Origin: an uncultured Oscillospiraceae bacterium
GTDB lineage: Bacteria; Bacillota; Clostridia; Oscillospirales; Oscillospiraceae
DNA: 7,619 bases
Assembly (NCBI GenBank): GCA_958426425.1
Contig: CATZYY010000114.1
Location: 1-7,619 of the forward strand
Reading direction: 5' to 3'
Below are positions 1 through 5,161 of this stretch, one piece after another (position 1 is the stretch's first letter; each line of letters starts with the position of its first letter). The notes beneath the pieces are model-generated. The model did no database searches. It was not told the DNA's origin and saw only the letters and a program-made list of their open reading frames with translations. A program made the position numbers and the translations under genes.

Positions 1-53
<53 letters not shown>

Positions 54-103
54 ATATATGTTCCCGGCGTTTTTCTTGGTTTCCCGCGCTCAGAACATTT
101 GTT

Positions 104-132
104 AGTATAGCAAGCCTGCAGCAAAATGTCAA
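104..132 (-). promoter_or_regulatory. Sigma-A promoter of the tRNA-Ala gene
   Basis: On the minus strand, a perfect -35 TTGACA (132-127) and a -10 TATACT (109-104, five of six consensus bases) are separated by exactly 17 bp. Transcription should start near 97, giving a leader of about 44 nt before the mature tRNA 5' end at 53, to be removed by RNase P. Near-consensus strength fits a stable RNA gene. The promoter begins only 28 bp after the stop codon of the upstream hydrolase gene, and no terminator hairpin lies between them. Confidence 0.9.
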
Positions 133-160
133 CACCCATTTTCGCTTTTTCAAAAACTTT

Positions 161-1261
161 TCAGCCGCTGCTCTCCCCACCCTCCAGGCGGAACATCAAC
201 CGGACCGGATTGTGGTCCGACCAGGCAAAGCCGGTATCCACTACCGACGCCTCCTCCACGGTCACATTATCCGAAATCAGAAATCCATCCACCGTCAGCA
301 CATAGCTCTCACCGGGCTCATAGGGTCCGTCGGCATTACGGCAGGAGGGCGCCGGGGTTTCTGCCCCGCCATCCGGCACCACCAATTCAATTCCACCTGT
401 CAAAAGCTCCGTTGGAAAGGGCTGTGCCCAGGTCTGTCCCCCTCCCGACACACCGAACACCGCCGCGGAATCCCCCAAAAGGTCCTTGTTAAAATCGCCG
501 CCGCAGACGGCATAATTGCCAGCGGCATACTCCGCCGCCATATCCGCCAGCAGCAGTTTTACCTGCTCCGTGGCGATGGTACCGTCAGAGGTATAGGCCG
601 ACAGGTGTACATTATAGAGGCACAGCTCTCCTCCGCCCTCCACCGGAACCCGGGTCACGGAGTAGCACCGATCCAGGTCCAGAAAGCGGGGCAGCCCCTT
701 CTCCACCGGCAGACTGCGGCGGACAGCGCCGGCCACCTCCTTGTCCGAGAAGGTCATGATTCCGGAGCGGGAGGCGCCGTGGGGACAGGTCAACGGCCAG
801 AGCAGGTAGGGAGAGTCATAATTCTGGGCACTGACCCAAGCCTTGCCGTCCTGCAGCGCCTCGGCCGCCATGGCCTGTTCATCCACATGATAGCTACGGG
901 TGGCGTCGGCATCCACCTCCTGCAAAAAGATAAAGTCCGGGGTCTGTGCCGCCACGGTCTCCAAGGCGCCGGTCACGTTGGCCGCCACCGCCGCCTCTGA
1001 CAGGGCGCGGGAATATATTCCGCCATCCATAAAAAAGCTGTAATCCGGACTGTAAGCCCCAAATCCCACGTTGTAAGAAAGTAGGGTATACGTCTGTCCC
1101 GCCTCTGCGGGGCCGCCTCCCTGCCCGCTGACCGGCAGCTCCTGCCAGTCCTCCAGGCGGTAATAAGACAAAAGGGCGTAGCAGACATACACCAGCACCG
1201 CCGCCAGCACCACAGCCAGCGACGCTGTTGGAATCTTCCACCACAACCCTCTTTTTTTCAC
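161..1261 (-). CDS. Membrane-anchored endonuclease/exonuclease/phosphatase (EEP) superfamily hydrolase
   Basis: This 366-residue protein has a short basic N-terminus and one hydrophobic segment (about residues 11-32). It is therefore probably anchored with its catalytic domain outside the membrane. The rest is an EEP-fold metal-dependent phosphodiesterase domain. Visible motifs are SYNVGFG (Asn64), LQEVD (Glu115), YNVHLS (Asn217, His219), GGDFN (Asp256, Asn258), TVDGF (Asp325) and SDHNP (Asp349, His350), so the metal and catalytic set looks complete. The family includes nucleases, sphingomyelinases and inositol-phosphate phosphatases. The membrane anchor and the FFMDGG segment (residues 76-81) argue against DNA repair, but the substrate cannot be read from sequence. 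The start is GTG at 1261, supported by AGAGGT seven bases upstream. It lies 64 bp after the acylase-like gene on the same strand with no terminator or clear promoter between, so the two are probably co-transcribed. I see no terminator after its stop. Confidence 0.88.
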   Translation of the reverse strand: MKKRGLWWKIPTASLAVVLAAVLVYVCYALLSYYRLEDWQELPVSGQGGGPAEAGQTYTLLSYNVGFGAYSPDYSFFMDGGIYSRALSEAAVAANVTGALETVAAQTPDFIFLQEVDADATRSYHVDEQAMAAEALQDGKAWVSAQNYDSPYLLWPLTCPHGASRSGIMTFSDKEVAGAVRRSLPVEKGLPRFLDLDRCYSVTRVPVEGGGELCLYNVHLSAYTSDGTIATEQVKLLLADMAAEYAAGNYAVCGGDFNKDLLGDSAAVFGVSGGGQTWAQPFPTELLTGGIELVVPDGGAETPAPSCRNADGPYEPGESYVLTVDGFLISDNVTVEEASVVDTGFAWSDHNPVRLMFRLEGGESSG

Positions 1262-1325
1262 CGAACAGACCTCTTTTCTGACACATCGCTCTCTAGTGGC
1301 ATTCTACATCGGACTCCACCCAATT

Positions 1326-2351
1326 TCAAGGGCCGGTGTCTGTTACATCCTGAAAATCCGTCCCCTCTCCCAGAGGAAAGCGGACCGAGACGCCCCGCTC
1401 CGCCAGACGGGGCAGATCCACATACCTCACACGCTGATTTTCATAGGTGGTCCAGTAAAACCGCCGGGATTTTGCGGAGGCGGCCGCCGTATAGAGGGTG
1501 TATTCCCAAGGTGGCTCCTCCTCCAGCCGTACCGCACCCAGGGGAAAGGCGGCACATTGCAGCAGCCGCATCAGCCGGGCGATCCCTTCCTCCTCCGAGC
1601 GGCCCAGACAGGCGTAGCGCCGCAGGAACGCCAGCCGCACAAACCGGGAAGGGGAGCTCCAGTCCCCCGGCAACCCCTGGGCGCCGGAGCCGGAAAAGCA
1701 GGGCTCCAGGCCATCCGCCAGAGTGACGGTTCCCCGTTCCAGATCCTGGACGGCAGTATAGTTTAGAAGATTCGTCTGCTGCCATGGATAGCCGGGGCTG
1801 TTGGTCATAACGCCCAGAGTATCCCGGTAAATCCGCAGCCCCTCCTTTTCCGGCTCCGCCACCAGCGTCTCGCCGGTTTCGTCGGTAAAGGCCCAGTGGA
1901 CAGTGGGCACCGTCCCCATCAACGAGATGGCAGCAATGGTTACATCCTGTTCCAACATCTGCGCTGCCTCCGCCACGCTGGCGCACTGGGACAAGATATG
2001 GTACACCACGCCTCCCGGCGCAATGGCCGCCGTACCGGGCCGAGGGCACGCAGGATAAGCCGCGAAGCCTCGGTAGTTCAGCTGTCCGCCCATCAGTCCC
2101 ATCTGATTGATCCCCTCGTACAGCATGGGCAGCCCAGGCACCACCAACGTGCCCACGCCTACGCTCCCCCATTGGGAACGGGCATTGGCTTTTGCCGCTC
2201 CGTCAGGAGCGTAAAGTGTTCCCGGCGGCAAAAAGGTCACCTGGGTATCCGGCGGCAGGGCATTGAGGTCAAAATTTCTCCCCCACAGGGTCCCCCCCTC
2301 CTCCGTTCTCCAGGTCAGACAGCTGCACCCCATCACATCTTGATACTCCAT
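1326..2351 (-). CDS. Choloylglycine hydrolase family Ntn amidase (penicillin V acylase / bile salt hydrolase-like)
   Basis: This 341-residue cytoplasmic protein (no signal peptide) cleaves linear amide bonds, such as penicillin V or conjugated bile salts, using an N-terminal cysteine nucleophile. The catalytic set is visible: Cys9, Arg25 and Asp28 (in WGRNFD), Asn92 (in QLNYRGF), Asn184 (in GVMTNSPGY) and Arg236 (in PSRFVR). Cys9-to-Arg25 spacing equals the Cys2-to-Arg18 spacing of bile salt hydrolases. Length and the segments GVMTNSPGY and GLPGDW resemble Bacillus sphaericus penicillin V acylase, but that enzyme has Tyr82 where this one has Asn92, as in bile salt hydrolases. Eight residues precede the cysteine, so a leader must be removed to free its alpha-amine. 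The ATG at 2351 is supported by AGGGGAGG at 2364-2357. The Met7 codon (ATG at 2333) lacks a ribosome binding site, and starting there would leave Gly before Cys. It probably heads a two-gene unit with the EEP hydrolase downstream. Substrate assignment between bile salt, penicillin V or another N-acyl amide is open. Confidence 0.92.
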   Translation of the reverse strand: MEYQDVMGCSCLTWRTEEGGTLWGRNFDLNALPPDTQVTFLPPGTLYAPDGAAKANARSQWGSVGVGTLVVPGLPMLYEGINQMGLMGGQLNYRGFAAYPACPRPGTAAIAPGGVVYHILSQCASVAEAAQMLEQDVTIAAISLMGTVPTVHWAFTDETGETLVAEPEKEGLRIYRDTLGVMTNSPGYPWQQTNLLNYTAVQDLERGTVTLADGLEPCFSGSGAQGLPGDWSSPSRFVRLAFLRRYACLGRSEEEGIARLMRLLQCAAFPLGAVRLEEEPPWEYTLYTAAASAKSRRFYWTTYENQRVRYVDLPRLAERGVSVRFPLGEGTDFQDVTDTGP

Positions 2352-2364
2352 TTCTGCCTCCCCT

Positions 2365-2383
2365 CCCCGGAAATTCTCCGGGG
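2365..2383 (-). promoter_or_regulatory. 5' UTR hairpin abutting the ribosome binding site of the acylase-like gene
   Basis: CCCCGGA and TCCGGGG form a perfect 7-bp GC-rich stem around a 5-nt loop. On the minus-strand mRNA the hairpin ends at 2365, directly next to the Shine-Dalgarno AGGGGAGG (2364-2357) and 13 nt before the ATG. Its 3' arm GGGG continues the purine-rich tract, so the hairpin could limit ribosome access. The symmetry is seen directly; any regulatory role is inferred. No ligand-binding architecture of a known riboswitch is visible. Confidence 0.4.
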
Positions 2384-2540
2384 ATTCTTTTCTCTTAACC
2401 CTTTCCAGCTGAAATCGATTTTAAACTGTAATATGGGGGATATTTCCTCTTTTTTAGCTTCTCAGCTAGCGGAAACCACTGTAATTTCAAGCTTTTCCAA
2501 TCTTTTTAGAATTTTTTTCGTCAGAGCCTGTTACCCAATG

Positions 2541-2569
2541 TTGACAAAACGGAAAAATTCTGTTACAAT
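2541..2569 (+). promoter_or_regulatory. Sigma-A promoter with extended -10 for the small unknown gene and NlpC/P60 gene
   Basis: A perfect -35 TTGACA (2541-2546), a 17-bp spacer and -10 TACAAT (2564-2569) are present, with the extended -10 dinucleotide TG at 2561-2562. Transcription should start near 2576, leaving a leader of about 25 nt before the ATG at 2601. The -10 region overlaps a near-tandem repeat of GTTACA (2562-2567 and 2573-2578). No promoter is visible before the downstream NlpC/P60 gene, so this one probably drives both. Confidence 0.85.
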
Positions 2570-2600
2570 TCGGTTACAAACTTTTCAAAGGAGTGTTTCC

Positions 2601-2903
2601 ATGGCAGAAAGCAAGTCCGCGAAAGCGGAGGGGCTCATGTATAAGGGCCATCCTCTCCGTCGGGTGGAAAACCTGATCTACTACGGGACGATGGCTGAGA
2701 AATATATCATCATGATGCAGGTTCTGGACACCAAGAAGGAACAGGATCTGGAGGTAGCCACCAAGGTCTCCGTTCAGCTGCAGCTGACCGACCCGGAGCT
2801 GAAATCCCGGGATCGGGTGATTAAAAAGAGTGAAAAGGACAGCCTGTATGCCGCCATGGATGTGGCTGCTGTGTGGCTGGATCGGGCGTTGGCCGGCAAG
2901 TAA
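2601..2903 (+). CDS. Small protein of unknown function (100 residues)
   Basis: I recognise no named family or enzyme motif. The 100-residue protein is soluble, with no signal peptide, membrane segment or cysteine. A basic N-terminal tail (residues 1-20) leads into two probable beta-rich segments around VENLIYYG (residues 22-29) and EKYIIMMQVLDT (33-44). The charged segment LTDPELKSRDR (52-62) follows, and the C-terminus is probably helical (about 66-98, ending WLDRALAGK). It resembles short hypothetical proteins I have seen in gut Clostridia, but this is memory and not a search result. The ATG at 2601 is fixed by AAAGGAG (2587-2593) seven bases upstream and by the strong promoter at 2541-2569, which rules out a longer open frame reaching further upstream. 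The NlpC/P60 gene begins 58 bp after its stop with no promoter between, so a role linked to the envelope is possible but unproven. Confidence 0.85.
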   Translation: MAESKSAKAEGLMYKGHPLRRVENLIYYGTMAEKYIIMMQVLDTKKEQDLEVATKVSVQLQLTDPELKSRDRVIKKSEKDSLYAAMDVAAVWLDRALAGK

Positions 2904-2961
2904 GCGGTCCCCCACTTCCCCAAGCGATACAAAAGAACGACGAAAGGAAGCGTACACCCTT

Positions 2962-3855
2962 ATGACACATTTTGCAGGCAAAGTCCTGAAGGTCGCCCTG
3001 ATTTCCGGCCTTTCCGCCCTTCTGATGGGCGCTACAGCCATGGCCGCCGAAGGCGAGATTGCCATTGGCGCCGGCTGCACCACCGGCTCCTCCCTGCGGT
3101 TGCGGGCAGAAGCCTCCACCGAGTCCTCCATTGTTACTACTCTGGATAAGAGCGTTGCAGTTGCCATTTTGGACGACAGTATCGACGGCTGGTTCAAAAT
3201 CAGCTACAACGGAAACACCGGCTATGTCTCCGGCGACTACCTGGCAGTGGATCAGGACAATATCTTCACTACATATGGCCGGGTCAGCGGCAGCGGCGTC
3301 AACGTCCGCTCCGGTCCCTCCACCGACAGTGACTCTCTTGCCACTGTGGATGACGGTACCATCGTCACCGTCAACGGTCTGGTGGACGGCTGGTATGATG
3401 TCACCTGCGAATACGGCACCGAAGGTTACATCCGCAGCGATTTTCTGGATCTGACCGAGTCTGCCACCAGCAACAGCGACATCGTGGCCACCGCCATGCA
3501 GTATCTGGGCGTACCTTACGTTTACGGCGGTGCCTCCTCCCGTGGCTTTGACTGTTCCGGATTCACCATGTACGTCTACCAGCAGTACGGCTATTCCCTG
3601 CCCCACACCGCCACCGGCCAGTGGCAGAGCGGTCTGGGCACCCGGGTGTACTCCATTTCCGATCTGCAGCCCGGTGATCTGGTGTTCTTCAACGACCCCA
3701 GCCGCAACGCCGGCAAGGCCTGCTCTCACGCGGGCATCTACATCGGCAACGGTCAGCATATCCATGCATCTTCCTCCAGCAGCGGCGGCGTCATCATCAG
3801 TGACCTGACCAGCGGCTACTACAATACATACTTCGTGGGTGGTATCCACGTGTGA
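2962..3855 (+). CDS. Exported peptidoglycan hydrolase with two SH3 domains and NlpC/P60 domain
   Basis: This 297-residue protein carries a signal peptide (residues 1-28, likely cleaved after AMA), two bacterial SH3 domains (about 36-96 and 104-164), a very short linker and a C-terminal NlpC/P60 cysteine peptidase (about 172-297). The SH3 modules show the usual pattern: LRLRAEAS then GWFKI and GYVSGDYL in the first, VNVRSGPS then GWYDV and GYIRSDFL in the second. Catalytic residues are Cys198 (in FDCSGF), His256 (in SHAGIYIG) and probably His268 (in HIHAS). The family cuts stem peptides of peptidoglycan, usually between D-gamma-Glu and the diamino acid, with the SH3 domains gripping the wall. 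The ATG at 2962 is the only sensible start ahead of the signal peptide, although AAGGA lies 13 bases upstream, a long spacing that may lower translation. The gene shares a transcript with the small upstream gene and ends at a strong terminator. Confidence 0.95.
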   Translation: MTHFAGKVLKVALISGLSALLMGATAMAAEGEIAIGAGCTTGSSLRLRAEASTESSIVTTLDKSVAVAILDDSIDGWFKISYNGNTGYVSGDYLAVDQDNIFTTYGRVSGSGVNVRSGPSTDSDSLATVDDGTIVTVNGLVDGWYDVTCEYGTEGYIRSDFLDLTESATSNSDIVATAMQYLGVPYVYGGASSRGFDCSGFTMYVYQQYGYSLPHTATGQWQSGLGTRVYSISDLQPGDLVFFNDPSRNAGKACSHAGIYIGNGQHIHASSSSSGGVIISDLTSGYYNTYFVGGIHV

Positions 3856-3865
3856 TGAAAATTGG

Positions 3866-3898
3866 AAAAGCGGCACGCATCTGCGTGCCGCTTTTTTT
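3866..3898 (+). terminator. Intrinsic terminator after the NlpC/P60 gene, probably bidirectional
   Basis: AAAAGCGGCACGCA (3866-3879) and TGCGTGCCGCTTTT (3882-3895) are perfect inverted repeats, giving a GC-rich stem with a small loop, followed by a seven-T run (3892-3898). It begins 10 bp after the stop codon. In the minus direction the hairpin is followed by TTTTCC and a second TTTT four bases later, so it may also end the convergent P-loop gene, whose stop is at 3909. Confidence 0.93.
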
Positions 3899-3908
3899 GC
3901 GTAGATAG

Positions 3909-4979
3909 TCAGTCCAGCCAGCTCAGCAGCCGGCCCGTCTCCAGGGCGGCCAGTGTCCGAACTCCATCGAAATCCACATAGGGGTTGTAGACCGCCTCCA
4001 GGGCGTCGTGGGCGGCCTTGGCCTGCCGGAGGGCTGCAATCCCCTCCTCCCGCAGCAACCCCGCCATGCGGCTCTGGAAACGAAGGCGGGCCCTTCCCTC
4101 CCGCTGGTCCGTCATGGCGTCCAGCCGGACCCTGCGGTACGGTCGTCCGCCGTAGTCCATGCCGGGTCGGGAGGTGACGAATCCCAGGCCCGCGCCGGGA
4201 ATCAGCAGATGCTCGATCCGATCCGGCTCCTCCGGGGCACAGCAGGCGATGGTATCCCAGCCTCGCTCCTCCGCCCGCCGGCGAATCTGCTCAAAAAGAC
4301 CGCCGGCCAGCTCCGCGCTGTCTGCGAACTCGTACACCTTGGGACACAGGGCATCTACACTGTCAAACCGCCAGATATACCCCTGGTGGGTAACGCTGCC
4401 CAGGAAGCGGCGGACCGTCCGGCCCTGCTCGCCGCCCTTTTGCCGCAGCTCCCGGGAGAGGATGCCCTCCACTCGCCGCTGGGCCCGGTCGGCGTCAAAG
4501 GTACGGCGGACGGCGCCGAAGGCGTCCAGCTCCACCTGCCGTGCGGCTTTCAAATTCCGGTAGGCCCGGACGTAGGCCGCCTGATAGGTGTGAGTATGTT
4601 CTTTTACCGCATCGGCGGCAATTTTGGCGGCGGTCAGGTCATAGAACCGCCCCAGGTCCACATACCGGTCCACCGCCGCCGGATACCGGGGCTCCACCAC
4701 ATGGGGACTGGTGCCGTCCACCACGGCGCAGCGCAGGGCCGGCAGCACCACGCCGTCCAGAGAGTCCGGGTCCCCGGAGCACCAGAGGTACTCCACCGGC
4801 GTCCCCGCCGCCTCCATGGCGCGGCCCACCTCCCGCATGAAGGTGTTCTTCCCCACACCGGGACCGCCCTTGAGCACCATCAGGTCGTACGTATCCTCCA
4901 GATCCGTGATCTGGGAAAAGAGATTCTGAAAGCCGTCGCCGCTGTTGGCGCCCAGAAAGAAATTCGTTACCAGAGCCAT
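3909..4979 (-). CDS. PRK06851-like P-loop NTPase-related protein with two homologous halves
   Basis: This 356-residue soluble protein resembles the uncharacterised PRK06851 family of Firmicutes, annotated as ATPase or nucleotide kinase. The first half has a P-loop GGPGVGKNT at residues 38-46, then CSGDPDSLDGVVLPALRCAVVDGT (residues 67-90) and PHVVEPRYP (92-100). A charged, probably helical middle follows (about 115-185). The second half repeats the pattern from RFLGSVTHQG (191-200): CAPEEPDRIEHLLIPG (247-262) mirrors the first-half segment after its P-loop, but the matching P-loop site near residues 216-228 has lost every glycine/lysine hallmark. In the surviving P-loop the magnesium-binding Ser/Thr is Asn45, with Thr46 next to it. 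The AAC codon reads clearly. Start ATG at 4979 has GGAGG seven bases upstream. The gene is transcribed singly, divergent from the carboxypeptidase gene and convergent with the NlpC/P60 gene. The biochemical role is unknown. Confidence 0.85.
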   Translation of the reverse strand: MALVTNFFLGANSGDGFQNLFSQITDLEDTYDLMVLKGGPGVGKNTFMREVGRAMEAAGTPVEYLWCSGDPDSLDGVVLPALRCAVVDGTSPHVVEPRYPAAVDRYVDLGRFYDLTAAKIAADAVKEHTHTYQAAYVRAYRNLKAARQVELDAFGAVRRTFDADRAQRRVEGILSRELRQKGGEQGRTVRRFLGSVTHQGYIWRFDSVDALCPKVYEFADSAELAGGLFEQIRRRAEERGWDTIACCAPEEPDRIEHLLIPGAGLGFVTSRPGMDYGGRPYRRVRLDAMTDQREGRARLRFQSRMAGLLREEGIAALRQAKAAHDALEAVYNPYVDFDGVRTLAALETGRLLSWLD

Positions 4980-5117
4980 ACGCTCCCCTCCAAATCTGTT
5001 CTTACAACAGGCTATGTAAAAACAACTTGGCCTGACAATCTCAATTTAAAAATCTCATGATATTTCTAAAAAATAAGCCGGAGACGGAAAATTCCCTCTG
5101 TTTTTTTCGACGATTTC

Positions 5118-5126
5118 TGCTATAAT
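5118..5126 (+). promoter_or_regulatory. Extended -10 promoter of the carboxypeptidase gene
   Basis: A perfect TATAAT (5121-5126) is preceded by TGC (5118-5120), an extended -10 element. No good -35 hexamer occurs 16-18 bp upstream, where the sequence is TGTTTT-like, so recognition probably relies on the extended -10. Transcription should start near 5133, about 29 nt before the ATG at 5162. Confidence 0.75.
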
Positions 5127-5161
5127 GGAATGCGACAAATTTCCAGACAAGGAGCCCTGCC

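Noticed and set aside
2331..2351. Met7 of the acylase-like protein as the true start, which would shorten the leader.
   Set aside because: No Shine-Dalgarno precedes that ATG, whereas AGGGGAGG precedes Met1. Starting at Met7 would still leave Gly before the nucleophilic Cys.
2365..2395. Plus-strand reading of the GC-rich hairpin followed by a T-rich stretch as an intrinsic terminator.
   Set aside because: No plus-strand gene reads into it and the T run is interrupted. Its position next to the minus-strand ribosome binding site is the more meaningful context.
1896..2600. An open frame running into the 100-residue gene from the left, antisense to the acylase gene.
   Set aside because: It lies opposite a clear enzyme gene, and the promoter (2541-2569) and ribosome binding site (2587-2593) place the start at 2601.
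2830..2961. An N-terminal extension of the NlpC/P60 protein overlapping the upstream small gene.
   Set aside because: The extension would bury the signal peptide that begins at residue MTHFAGK. ATG 2962 gives a standard exported protein.
2821..3876. Long minus-strand frame opposite the NlpC/P60 gene.
   Set aside because: Gly/Ala-rich antisense shadow; it would run through the terminator and has no convincing start signal.
5010..5044. Possible minus-strand promoter (TTGAGA or TTGTCA) for the P-loop gene.
   Set aside because: No acceptable -10 hexamer lies at 16-18 bp from either -35 candidate, so it was not listed as a feature.
4008..5060. Long plus-strand frame opposite the P-loop gene.
   Set aside because: It has no recognisable domain and a proline/histidine/arginine-rich composition typical of antisense frames in GC-rich genes. 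The minus-strand protein has clear family features.
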